A DNA stretch of 64,000 nt from Streptomyces sp. 846.5. Its GTDB lineage: Bacteria > Actinomycetota > Actinomycetes > Streptomycetales > Streptomycetaceae. The notes beneath the pieces were generated by a model. It was given only the letters and a program-made list of their open reading frames with translations, ran no database searches and had not been told where the DNA came from. Numbering within the stretch: the stretch's first letter is position 1; the number at the start of each line of letters is the position of its first letter. Location of the stretch: positions 1,938,555 through 2,002,554 of the forward strand of contig NZ_SOBN01000001.1 of assembly GCF_004365705.1 (NCBI RefSeq), written 5' to 3'. The translations under genes and the position numbers were made by a program. Below, piece by piece: positions 1-8,234 of the stretch.

Positions 1-515
1 TCACCGATGGAGTGGTCGTCGCTGTAGAACTGCGCCGCCGCGTTCTGATCATCTGTCCAGATCCGCAGCGACAGCCGGCCGTCGCCGTCGCTCTCGTTCT
101 TGGTCCGGGCGGCGGAGGTGACGTCGCCGGCGTAGCGCACCGCGCCGCGGTCGGCCCGAAGCGGGGTGGTGGACCCGGCGATGTCGGTGGCTGTCGGCTG
201 TGTGGCTCCGGTGAGCGTGAAGATGGGGTCGTAACGAGTGACCTGCTCCCCGTTCCAGGTGTCGTCCGCGACGAACGCCGAGGTCAGCTGAGTTCCGACG
301 GGGGCTGTTGAATCCGGCGTCGCGGTCAGGACGATCGTCGCGGAAACGATCGTTCCTGGCACCACCGCTGGGCTGATGTTGAATTGCAGGTAGGACGCCT
401 GAGAGTCGGCTGCATCGATGCCACCGGCGTTTCGAACGCCGAGCGTGGATGCCCACCGGCGTGGTCGGGGGGTTGCGCCGACGGTGTCGGTGTCGAGCAC
501 CGGGTGGATGACCAT
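1..515 (-). CDS. DNRLRE/CBM-like secreted carbohydrate-active protein, C-terminus beyond the left edge
   Basis: The minus strand from 515 to the window edge is an open frame without stops. It reads as a beta-sandwich of the DNRLRE/CBM96 type, with the typical SYLQF-N-I-S segment followed by alternating hydrophobic strands (VSATIVLTATP, LTSAFVADDTW). Such modules sit in secreted polysaccharide-degrading enzymes. The ATG at 515 is the only start after an in-frame stop at 573-575, yet the codons between them encode a Pro/Thr/Ser/Gly-rich linker that looks coding, and no signal peptide is in this frame. Another frame starting at 649 encodes a basic N-terminus with a hydrophobic stretch, so a frameshift near 570 may have separated the export signal from the enzyme. 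The gene follows the sugar transporter genes in the same direction. Confidence 0.5.
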   Translation of the reverse strand, partial: MVIHPVLDTDTVGATPRPRRWASTLGVRNAGGIDAADSQASYLQFNISPAVVPGTIVSATIVLTATPDSTAPVGTQLTSAFVADDTWNGEQVTRYDPIFTLTGATQPTATDIAGSTTPLRADRGAVRYAGDVTSAARTKNESDGDGRLSLRIWTDDQNAAAQFYSDDHSIG

Positions 516-667
516 GGTCGCGGTCGGGCCCGTCCCCGGACCGGACTGGGACGGATCAGTGGGAGTAGCGCTTCAATCAGCCAGGACACGGCATGGGGGA
601 CGCCGCGCACGGCGGTTGCGACCGGCGACGGGTTGCTGCGGGTGGGCATGGGTTCGGGCGGTGACGG

Positions 668-1555
668 CTATTTCAGGGCGCCCAGGGTTACGCCGCTGCG
701 CCAGTAGCGCCGCATGGCGACCATCAGGGCACCCAGCGGGATGATCGAGAGCAGGGCGCCGGTCAGCACCAGGCTGGTCAGGTCGACGCCCGACTCCAGG
801 CGCTTGCCGCTCCAGTCGTACAGGCCCAGTGCGAGGGTCCAGTTCTTCTCGCTGTGCAGCATGGTCAGCGGCAGGAAGAAAGCGTTCCAGGTGCCGACGA
901 AAGCGAGCAGGAACACGGTGGCCGCGCCGGTGGTCATCATCCTCAGCACGATGCTGAAGAAGATCCGCACCTCGCCGGCGCCGTCCATCCGGGCCGCCTC
1001 CAGGAGTTCGGCCGGGATCGCCGCCTCGGTGTAGACCGTGGCGAGGTAGACGCTGAACGGGTTGATGCAGGTCGGGATGAGCATCGCCCAGGGCGTGTCC
1101 ACCAGACCCAGGTGCGAGAACAGCAGGTAGAGCGGCAGGGTCAGCAGCGCGGTGGGGACCAGGAACGAGACGATGATCAGCCCGAAGGCCAGCCGCTTGC
1201 CGTGGAACTCGAACCTGGCCAGTCCGTACCCGGCGGCCATCGCGATCAGTGTCCCGGCCAGGGAGCCGCCGCCGGCGTAGAGCAGGGAGTTGGCGATCCA
1301 GCGCAGGTAGATCCCGCCGTCGTAGGTGAACACCTGCCTGACGTTCTCCCACAGGTGCATGCCGGAGAACCACAGGCCGTTGCTGGAGTAGAGCGCCGGC
1401 TGGTCCTTCGTGCTGGCGACCAGCAGCCACCAGACCGGGGCCACCGAGTAGAGCACGAAGGCGGCCAGACCCAGTGTGATCAGCGGCTTGGCGTGCTTGG
1501 CGGCGGGAGTGCGCGCCGCACCGCCGCGGCCGCGAGGACTGCTGAGGACGCTCAT
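668..1555 (-). CDS. Carbohydrate ABC transporter permease, MalG type
   Basis: This 295-residue integral membrane protein is one of the two transmembrane subunits of a CUT1 sugar importer. A basic N-terminus precedes a first membrane segment (about residues 25-45), and five further segments follow. The EAA loop that docks the ATPase is visible as EAARMDGAGEVRIFFSIVL, where the G of the motif follows the D as expected. Its ATG lies inside the stop of the upstream permease (4-base overlap 1552-1555), so the two are translationally coupled. No ATPase gene is in the locus; CUT1 importers of actinomycetes usually share a distant MsiK-type ATPase, which is inferred here. Confidence 0.93.
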   Translation of the reverse strand: MSVLSSPRGRGGAARTPAAKHAKPLITLGLAAFVLYSVAPVWWLLVASTKDQPALYSSNGLWFSGMHLWENVRQVFTYDGGIYLRWIANSLLYAGGGSLAGTLIAMAAGYGLARFEFHGKRLAFGLIIVSFLVPTALLTLPLYLLFSHLGLVDTPWAMLIPTCINPFSVYLATVYTEAAIPAELLEAARMDGAGEVRIFFSIVLRMMTTGAATVFLLAFVGTWNAFFLPLTMLHSEKNWTLALGLYDWSGKRLESGVDLTSLVLTGALLSIIPLGALMVAMRRYWRSGVTLGALK

Positions 1556-2520
1556 GACTGCTTCCGGTTCGTCAGGCGGTAGAAGAAGAAGGATGCCGCG
1601 CCGACGACGACCGCCAGGATGACGGACAGAGCCGAGGCGTAGTTGTAGTTGCCGGAGACGAACGCCTGGTTGTAGATCATCATGATCGGGGTGAAGTTCT
1701 GGGTCACCGTCTGCGGGGTGACGTGTCGGAACAGGGCCGGCTCGTTGAAGATCTGCAGCATGCCGATGATGGAGAGCATGCCGGTCAGCACCAGAGCGGT
1801 ACGCACGAACGGGACCTTGATGGACCAGGCGATGCGCAGCTCCGAAGCGCCGTCCACGCGAGCGGCGTCGAACAGCTCACGTGGCACGGCCTGCAGCGCG
1901 GAGTAGATGATCAGCATGTTGTAGCCGATGCCGTGCCAGGTCAGCAGGTTGCCGATGGACGGCCAGACCATCGCTGGGGCGAAGAAGTTCCAGCCGAATC
2001 CCAGCGTCTTGCCGAGCGGGGTGAGCGGGCCCACGTCGGGGCTGTACAGGTTTACCCAGATGATCGCGGCGACGATCCCGGGGATCATGTAGGGCACGAG
2101 CAGCAGGATTCGGAAACTGTTCGCCAGGCGCGGCTTGGCCGCGTCCAGCAGCAGGGCCATCATCAGGCTGACGCCGAGCATGACGGGGATCTGGACGCAG
2201 GCGAACAGGAAGGTGCGCAGCACCGCACCCCGGAAGTCCGGATCGGACAGGCCGCGGGTGAAGTTGCGCAGCCCCACGAAGACCGTGGAGTTGGATCCGC
2301 CCAGGCCCAGCCCGGAGGACTGGACCAGGAACAGGCTCTGGTAGATCGCGTAGCCGAACGGCAGCAGGAACAGCAGGACGAAGCCGAGGAAGAAGGGGGC
2401 AGTGAACCCCGCCCCCTTCCATGCCTGGGCTCCCAGGCGCGGGCGGTGCCGGGCCGGTCGTGGGCCGGGGTCCGGACCGGCGGCGCCGGTCACCGGCGCG
2501 GTGATGGTCTGACCGGACAT
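1552..2520 (-). CDS. Carbohydrate ABC transporter permease, MalF type
   Basis: This 322-residue membrane protein is the partner permease of a CUT1 importer. A Pro/Arg-rich cytoplasmic N-terminus (about 1-35) is followed by a strong first membrane segment around 38-58 and five more. The EAA loop reads FDAARVDGASELRIAWSIKVP. It lies between the binding-protein gene upstream and the MalG-type gene with which it overlaps by 4 bases. The usual MalF/MalG pairing and length support the call; the sugar cannot be read from the permease itself, but the neighbouring xylosidase and apiosidase-like genes suggest a plant-cell-wall oligosaccharide. Confidence 0.93.
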   Translation of the reverse strand: MSGQTITAPVTGAAGPDPGPRPARHRPRLGAQAWKGAGFTAPFFLGFVLLFLLPFGYAIYQSLFLVQSSGLGLGGSNSTVFVGLRNFTRGLSDPDFRGAVLRTFLFACVQIPVMLGVSLMMALLLDAAKPRLANSFRILLLVPYMIPGIVAAIIWVNLYSPDVGPLTPLGKTLGFGWNFFAPAMVWPSIGNLLTWHGIGYNMLIIYSALQAVPRELFDAARVDGASELRIAWSIKVPFVRTALVLTGMLSIIGMLQIFNEPALFRHVTPQTVTQNFTPIMMIYNQAFVSGNYNYASALSVILAVVVGAASFFFYRLTNRKQS

Positions 2521-2607
2521 CAGTGGAGCTCCTTGGATCGGTCGGCCCGGCGGCCGTGTTCAGAGCGGAGGCCGCCCGTGAGAGGCCAGGAGGCCTCGCA
2601 GGATGTG

Positions 2608-3957
2608 TCAGCCTTCGACGCTGATGCCGCGGGACTTGAGGTCGCTGACGGTCCACTGCTGCATATGGGCGAGCAGCTGCACAGCGGTCTGCTGCTTGTT
2701 CATCACCTTCGCCCAGCCGGAGGCCATCTCCTGGCCCATCGCGGTCCAGTCCGGCCCGTAGGTCCAACCCGTCACGATGGTCGGCACGCTGTTCACGATG
2801 ATCGGCTTGGCCGCGGCCGTGTTCGAGCCGAGGAGCTTGGCGGAGATCACCTTGTCCAGGTACGGCGTCGCGTCGGCAACTGCGGGGTAGAACCCCGATC
2901 CGGTGGCCGGGTCCGCCATGGTCCCGACCGCGCCGGGGTTGGTCGACATCCACAGCGCCGCTTCGGCGGCCTGCGCCGTGTCCTTGCACTGCTTGGTGAC
3001 CACGGTGATCCCGGCGCCGTTGTTGGTGCCCGCGGGGATGGCGGCGCTCTCGCCGTCAAAGGTGGGCCAGGGGGCCAGCGCCCACTCTCCGTCGGACTTG
3101 GTGAAGTTCTTCACCATGCCGGACATCTGCCAGGTGGAGATCTGCCGGGTGACGGTACCGCCGTTGTCGTAGTTGCGCTGGACCGCGGCGTAGTCGGCGA
3201 AGGAGATGCTGGAGTTCAAGCCGCCGTCGATGATCTGCTGGACCACGGCGGCGGCCTTGAGTGAGGCGGCGGCCTGGAAGTCGACCTTCCAGGAGCTGCC
3301 GTCGATGGTGTACCAGTGCGCTCCCGCCTGCATCGCCAGGGTGATCAGCGAGGTGGGGTCCTCCCCGGCGAAGTTCGTGATGTGCACGCCGTGCGCGGCC
3401 AGCACCTTGCCGTCGGCGATGAACTGGCTCCAGGTGGCGGGCGCGGTCAGGCCGTACTTCTTGAAGACGTCGGTGCGGTAGATGGTGAAGGCGGGCGAGG
3501 TGGTGGTCGGGACGGCATAGACCTTGCCCTGGATGGTGGAATAGGCGTACGCGGCGGCGCTGAAGTCGGCCTTGTGCGGGTCGGTCCACTGGGTGATGTC
3601 CGCCGGGATGCCCTGGGCCACCAGGGAGGTGAGGTTCTCGGCACTGTTCTGCACCAGGCACGGCGCGTTGCCGGCCTTGACGGCGTTGCTCAGCGTGGTC
3701 AGCGCGGTGACCGCGTCGGTCAGCTTGGTGTACTTCAGGGTCACGCCGGGGTGGCTGGCGTTGAAGGCCTTCACCAGGGCCTGCTGGCCGTCCTGCCAGC
3801 CCCAGAAGTCCAGAGTGACCGGCTTTGCGGAGCTGCTACCCGTTGTCGCGCCACCGCCGTTGCCGCTGCTGCAGGCAGCCAGCACGCCCGCCATTCCCAT
3901 CGCCAGCCCGGCGCACAGAACTCTTCGCCCTGCCGGGTGCAGCTTTGCTCTACGCAT
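2608..3957 (-). CDS. Extracellular sugar-binding lipoprotein of a CUT1 ABC transporter
   Basis: The 449-residue solute-binding protein begins at the ATG at 3957, not at the longer frame upstream, because GGAG sits just before it and the following residues form a lipoprotein signal: RR, a hydrophobic core, then the lipobox VLAAC with Cys at residue 29, followed by a Ser/Gly-rich linker. The mature part shows the SBP_bac_1 pattern (LDFWGWQDG near the start, then FNASHPGVTLKYTKL). It captures the sugar outside the membrane for the two permeases encoded directly downstream; the gap of about 90 bases contains no gene. The LacI gene is divergent, which suggests substrate-induced control. Confidence 0.93.
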   Translation of the reverse strand: MRRAKLHPAGRRVLCAGLAMGMAGVLAACSSGNGGGATTGSSSAKPVTLDFWGWQDGQQALVKAFNASHPGVTLKYTKLTDAVTALTTLSNAVKAGNAPCLVQNSAENLTSLVAQGIPADITQWTDPHKADFSAAAYAYSTIQGKVYAVPTTTSPAFTIYRTDVFKKYGLTAPATWSQFIADGKVLAAHGVHITNFAGEDPTSLITLAMQAGAHWYTIDGSSWKVDFQAAASLKAAAVVQQIIDGGLNSSISFADYAAVQRNYDNGGTVTRQISTWQMSGMVKNFTKSDGEWALAPWPTFDGESAAIPAGTNNGAGITVVTKQCKDTAQAAEAALWMSTNPGAVGTMADPATGSGFYPAVADATPYLDKVISAKLLGSNTAAAKPIIVNSVPTIVTGWTYGPDWTAMGQEMASGWAKVMNKQQTAVQLLAHMQQWTVSDLKSRGISVEG

Positions 3958-4316
3958 GGTGACTCCTTCGTCCGGGGCGTTCCCGCCCTGCGCTTGGTGT
4001 GTGGTGACCGTGCGGACGTACACGGCCCCCGCCGCTCCCGAAGCGGCCGACTGGGGGCTTGTGATCGTCTCTGATTGCGGTGAATCGAGCAGTAGTTTCG
4101 ATACAGTTTCAGGTGGCCGACTCACGGGCTTGGGGTGTTGCCTGCGGTGGGCGGTTGCAAACGTAGGATTGCCACCAGGTAACGTCAACGGCTAGGTGAC
4201 CTGCTGTCGAAAGGTCGAAAAACTTTCGACCGGTGGACCGGCGCATGCCTCTCCCGGTCGGCCCTGGGAGAGGGCGCTTGTGCGTCCGGCAGATCAACAC
4301 CACGAGGAGATGCCGA
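3958..4316. promoter_or_regulatory. Divergent promoter region between the transporter operon and the LacI gene
   Basis: This 359-base gap separates two divergent starts and has no convincing gene. It contains the perfect palindrome listed at 4214-4230. A second, imperfect pair of TTTC half-sites (GTTTCGATACAGTTTC, 4095-4110) lies on the transporter side and shares the CGAAA core on the opposite strand. The arrangement fits one LacI-type protein controlling both directions. Confidence 0.55.
4214..4230. promoter_or_regulatory. Palindromic operator GTCGAAA-N3-TTTCGAC
   Basis: A perfect 7-base inverted repeat with a 3-base centre lies 87 bases before the LacI start. CGAAA...TTTCG half-sites are typical of LacI-family operators controlling sugar genes in Streptomyces, so self-regulation by the adjacent repressor is the simplest reading. 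That assignment is inference. Confidence 0.6.
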
Positions 4317-5369
4317 GTGAAACAGGTGGGACACGGACCGACCATGGCCCAGGTGGCTCGCGAAGCGGGTGTCTCGGTCCCCACGGTCTCCAAAGTCCTC
4401 AACGGCCGCGAGGACGTCGCGGCCAAGACCAGGCGCCATGTCGAGGAAGTGCTGCTGAGGCTGGGCTACCAGCGCCGGGGCTTGGACAACCGGCCCGCCA
4501 CGGGACAGCGGGCGCGCACGGTGGACCTGATCGTGCACTCGCTGGACACCACCTGGACCGGTGAGATCCTCGCCGGAGCCGAAGGAGCCGTCCAGGAGGC
4601 CGGACTGCACCTGGCGGTCAACGCCATGCTGGGTCGCACCTGGCACAACCGGGCCACCCGCGGATGGCTGGACCGCATAGCGGCACGCGGCACCGCCGGC
4701 GTGGTCACCAACCTCGCGCACGTCTCCGCCTCCGAACTCGCGTGGTTCGAGCAGAACGCGATCCCGTACGTCATGATCGATCCGGCCGCCGCCCCTCCCC
4801 CGCAGGCGTACTCGGTAGCGACCACCAATTGGGAGGGCGCGCGCAGCGGTGTGCAGCACCTGCTGGACCTCGGCCACCGCCGGATCGCGCTGATCGCCGG
4901 ACGACGCAGCCGGTACTGCAGCGAACTGCGGGTCGAGGGCTACCGGTCCGCGATGCGCGCCGCCCACGTACGCATCCCGCCCAGCTACATCCGGCACGGC
5001 GATTTCGACGGACAGGTCGCCGGCGAACAGATGCATGCCCTGCTCGACCTGCCGGAACCACCCACCGCGGTCTTCGTCTGCTCCGATCCGATGGCCCTCG
5101 GCGCCCTGCGCTCCATCCGCGAGCGCGGCCTGAGCGTGCCGCACGACATCAGCGTCGTCGGCTTCGACGACCTGCCCGAATCCCGCTGGGCGGTGCCGGA
5201 GCTGACAACGGTGCGCCAGCCGCTCGCCGAGATGGGTGCGGAGGCGATCCGCACCCTGGTACGGATCATGGATGGCGAGGCGCCGGACAACCGCCGCATC
5301 GAGCTGTCGACCCGGCTGATGGTGCGCGCCAGCACCGCACCGGTTGCAGCCGGGACCACCGACGCCTAA
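4317..5369 (+). CDS. LacI-family transcriptional repressor of the sugar locus
   Basis: This 350-residue regulator has an N-terminal LacI helix-turn-helix (MAQVAREAGVSVPTVSKVLN, about residues 10-29) and a periplasmic-binding-protein-like effector domain (from about 65), ending in the usual hinge to the sheet segments. The GTG at 4317 is chosen because GAGGAG lies about seven bases upstream; the longer frame from 4233 would run across the palindromic operator, and ATG 4344 has no ribosome site. The divergent position opposite the transporter operon and ahead of the glycosidase genes suggests it represses both until an oligosaccharide binds. Confidence 0.93.
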   Translation: MKQVGHGPTMAQVAREAGVSVPTVSKVLNGREDVAAKTRRHVEEVLLRLGYQRRGLDNRPATGQRARTVDLIVHSLDTTWTGEILAGAEGAVQEAGLHLAVNAMLGRTWHNRATRGWLDRIAARGTAGVVTNLAHVSASELAWFEQNAIPYVMIDPAAAPPPQAYSVATTNWEGARSGVQHLLDLGHRRIALIAGRRSRYCSELRVEGYRSAMRAAHVRIPPSYIRHGDFDGQVAGEQMHALLDLPEPPTAVFVCSDPMALGALRSIRERGLSVPHDISVVGFDDLPESRWAVPELTTVRQPLAEMGAEAIRTLVRIMDGEAPDNRRIELSTRLMVRASTAPVAAGTTDA

Positions 5370-5572
5370 GCTCCCGTTTCGAATCGAGTCACCGTCAGAC
5401 ACCGCCGGGTTTCCCCGACCCCTCCGATGTCGACGTTCAGGTGTGCCGTGGCGCACGGGCCCCACCCTTGTGAGGCGGCCCTGCGGGCCCGTCCTTCCGG
5501 CAACCGTGCCGTTCCCACCCCTCCAGGTGGGATCGACCGCGATCCGGACCGCACACCTGGAGTTCTCCTCCC

Positions 5573-7282
5573 ATGGCAGTGACCCCTATGGCCGGCCTCG
5601 GCGCGGCCGACCCGATCCCGCAGCCATCCATACCCGCGATCCACAATCCGGTGCTGCGCGGCTTCCACCCGGACCCCTCGATCCTGCGTGTCGGCGCGGA
5701 CTACTACCTGGCCACCTCCACCTTCGAATGGCTTCCCGGGGTCACCCTCCACCGCTCCCAGAACCTGGTCGACTGGGAACCGCTCGGCGGCGCGCTCGAC
5801 GAACCACGGCTGCTGGACCTGGTGGGCACCGTGGACTCCGGCGGCGCCTGGGCGCCGTGCCTGAGCCATGCGGACGGGCTGTTCTACCTCGTCTACACCC
5901 ACATGGTCAGCAACATCGGGCCCTACCGCGACCTGCAGAACTTCGTGGTGACCGCCCCGTCGCCGACCGGCCCCTGGTCGGACCCCGCGCCCCTGCACAA
6001 CCGAGGGTTCGACCCCTCCTTCTTCCACGACCAGGGCCGCACCTGGATGGTCGCGATGGACTACGAACACCGACCGGGGCGGGACAACTTCGCCGGCATC
6101 ACCCTTCAGGAGTGGTCCCGCGAGCAACGGCGCCTGGTCGGACCGATCCACCGAATCCTCAGGGGCACCGGACCAGGCGTCACCGAGGGGCCGCACTTGT
6201 ACCACCGCGACGGCTGGTACATCCTGCTGGTCGCCGACGGTGGCACCGGCACGGGCCACGGAGCGGTCGCCGCCCGAAGCCGCACGATCGAGGGCCCCTA
6301 CGAACTCGATCCCGCAGGACCGCTGATCACCACGCGCGACGACAAGGGAAACCCGCTGCAGAAAGCCGGACACGGATGCCTGGTGGAAACCCCGGACGGC
6401 CAGTGGTACATGGCGTACCTGTGCGCCAGGATGCTGCCCGACAACGGGCCCAGCATCCTGGGACGCGAGTCCGCCCTGGCCCAGGTTCAGTGGAGCCCCG
6501 ACGGCTGGCCCCGGATCAGCCGCCGGCGTCCCGCCCTCGTGGTCGCCACGCCGGCAGCTGCCACGTCTCCCGGCCTGGACTCCGAGAACAAGGACAGCCC
6601 CGTCGAAGCCGGCGCGACACAGTACACACCGACGTACCGCTTCCGCGACAACTTCAACGACCCGGGCCATGACGGCTCACTGGACCCGAGGCTGCTGACA
6701 CTGCGTCTGCATGCCGACCCGAGCTGGGTCGACCTCCGCTCACGCCCCGGTCACCTTCGGCTGCGCGGACAGCAGTCCCTTGCCTCCGCACACCGCCAGA
6801 GCCTGGTCGCCCACCGGCAGACGGCCCTGAACGCCGAAGCGCGTACCCTGCTCGACTTCCGCCCCACCAACCCCCGGCAGATGGCAGGCCTGGTCCACTT
6901 CTACAACACCAAACTCTGGCACTACCTCCACCTGACCTGGGACGAACGGGACGGACGAGTGCTGCGACTGGGCAGCCTGAACTACCAGACCTATACCGAG
7001 AGCGCCGTGGTCCCGGTCGAAGGCGATGCACCACTGCACCTTCGAGCCCGAGCGCAGGCTGCGACCGTCCGCTTCGCCTGGTCCCTCGACGGAGTCGAGT
7101 GGCAGGCAATCGGGCCGTCCCTCGACGCCTCACTGCTCTCCGACGAGTACGCCACCCGCTCCGTCTCCGGCCGCATCGTCAACTGGGGCTTCACCGGCTC
7201 GGTGTTCGCTATGGCAGCCCAGGACCTCACCGGCGCCGGCCTCAACGCCGACTTCGACCTCTTCGACTACCGCGAGATCTGA
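5573..7282 (+). CDS. GH43 beta-xylosidase (exo-acting, intracellular)
   Basis: This 569-residue glycoside hydrolase removes non-reducing xylose or arabinose residues from oligosaccharides. The five-bladed beta-propeller begins with NPVLRGFHPDPS, giving the catalytic base Asp34. FDPSFFHD supplies the pKa-modulating Asp147 and TEGPHLY the general acid Glu205, the same spacing as in long GH43 xylosidases with a C-terminal sandwich. The C-terminal part (about 350-569) matches the concanavalin-like beta-xylosidase C-terminal domain. There is no signal peptide, so it acts on imported oligosaccharides. The ribosome site is weak; ATG 5588 is an alternative start. A 203-base gene-free gap separates it from the LacI gene. 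Confidence 0.92.
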   Translation: MAVTPMAGLGAADPIPQPSIPAIHNPVLRGFHPDPSILRVGADYYLATSTFEWLPGVTLHRSQNLVDWEPLGGALDEPRLLDLVGTVDSGGAWAPCLSHADGLFYLVYTHMVSNIGPYRDLQNFVVTAPSPTGPWSDPAPLHNRGFDPSFFHDQGRTWMVAMDYEHRPGRDNFAGITLQEWSREQRRLVGPIHRILRGTGPGVTEGPHLYHRDGWYILLVADGGTGTGHGAVAARSRTIEGPYELDPAGPLITTRDDKGNPLQKAGHGCLVETPDGQWYMAYLCARMLPDNGPSILGRESALAQVQWSPDGWPRISRRRPALVVATPAAATSPGLDSENKDSPVEAGATQYTPTYRFRDNFNDPGHDGSLDPRLLTLRLHADPSWVDLRSRPGHLRLRGQQSLASAHRQSLVAHRQTALNAEARTLLDFRPTNPRQMAGLVHFYNTKLWHYLHLTWDERDGRVLRLGSLNYQTYTESAVVPVEGDAPLHLRARAQAATVRFAWSLDGVEWQAIGPSLDASLLSDEYATRSVSGRIVNWGFTGSVFAMAAQDLTGAGLNADFDLFDYREI

Positions 7283-7328
7283 TCCAGCATCGGAGATCTC
7301 GCACATCCACCTAACGGAGGTCCGCTCC

Positions 7329-8234
7329 ATGTCCGCCCTGCCCGACCGCATACTGTTCGGCGCCGCCTACTACCACGAGTACCAGCCCCACCAACGGCTC
7401 AAGACCGACCTGGACCTGATGGCGGAGGCGAAGTTCTCGGTCATCCGCGTCGGCGAATCGGTGTGGTCGACCTGGGAGCCTACGAGCGGCCGGTTCGACC
7501 TCGACTGGCTGGAGCCGGTGCTCGACGGCGCCCCCTCGCGCCAGGCGCCGTTCCTGGTCACGCGGGACGCGATGACGCCAGAGCTCGCCGCGCGACGCCA
7601 CCGGGTCCTGCTCGTCCCCGGCCTCTACCTCGCCGAGGATGCGACGCTCGACTGGCTCGCGGCGTACGCCGACCACCTGGGCCGCGCCCGCCACGAGCCC
7701 GCACCAGGGCGTCTGGCAGTCGCTGCGGGTGTGCACTACGACGAATTCAGCAATCTGCCGAGCGATCTGCGGCTGCGCGCCGCTCCCGGTTCCCCGCTCG
7801 ACCTGCCCCACGACGCCACGGCGACCCGCTGGGCCGACGCCCTGGTGCCGCTGGACGCCGAGACGCTCGTCGAATACGACCACCCGCACTTCGGCCGCTG
7901 GCCCGCTGTCACCACCCGCGCGCACGGGGCGGGACGGGTCACCTGCGTGGGCACCGTGCCCGGTCCGGCCCTGGCGCAGACCCTGGCACGGTGGTTGGCA
8001 CCGGCCCCGGTCAGCGGCTGGCGAGACCTGCCCGGCTCCGTCACCGCCACCACTGGCACCTCCACCGACGGAAGGAGCGTCCACATCGTCCACAACTGGA
8101 GTTGGAACCCTGTGCGGATCGAGGCCCCCACAGCACTGTCCGACGCCCTGGACGGCAGATCCACGGCTTCGGGCGGCCCGATCCAGCTCGATGCCTGGGA
8201 CGTGCGCGTCTTCGTGGCCGGAGAGAGCCGATGA
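7329..8234 (+). CDS. GH42 beta-galactosidase-like protein lacking the catalytic barrel
   Basis: The ATG at 7329 follows a good GGAGG site and the first ~58 residues are the standard GH42 N-terminus (FGAAYYHEYQP, VIRVGESVWSTWEP, FDLDWLEPVLD). The sequence then jumps directly to the GH42 trimerisation and C-terminal beta domains (HRVLLVPGLYL, GRVTCVGTVP, VHIVHNWSWN). GH42 enzymes are normally about 650-700 residues; this one has 301 and lacks about 350 residues of the TIM barrel, including both catalytic glutamates. The frame is intact across the deletion and the stop overlaps the next start, so the gene may survive only as a translated spacer or a binding protein. A hydrolase function should not be assumed. 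Confidence 0.8.
   Translation: MSALPDRILFGAAYYHEYQPHQRLKTDLDLMAEAKFSVIRVGESVWSTWEPTSGRFDLDWLEPVLDGAPSRQAPFLVTRDAMTPELAARRHRVLLVPGLYLAEDATLDWLAAYADHLGRARHEPAPGRLAVAAGVHYDEFSNLPSDLRLRAAPGSPLDLPHDATATRWADALVPLDAETLVEYDHPHFGRWPAVTTRAHGAGRVTCVGTVPGPALAQTLARWLAPAPVSGWRDLPGSVTATTGTSTDGRSVHIVHNWSWNPVRIEAPTALSDALDGRSTASGGPIQLDAWDVRVFVAGESR

Noticed and set aside
573-1430. Minus-strand frame of 285 codons over the MalG-type gene
   Set aside because: Out-of-frame reading of the permease; Arg/His/Pro-rich and without membrane segments.
1723-3264. Long plus-strand frame over the transporter genes
   Set aside because: Antisense to the permease and binding-protein genes, with no domain and shadow-like composition.
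3958-4188. N-terminal extension of the sugar-binding protein
   Set aside because: It would place 77 residues before a perfect lipoprotein signal that has its own ribosome site, and it covers the promoter.
7463-8230. Upstream extension of the apiosidase-like protein
   Set aside because: The region is the GH42-like gene in another frame; the coupled ATG at 8231 fits the domain start.
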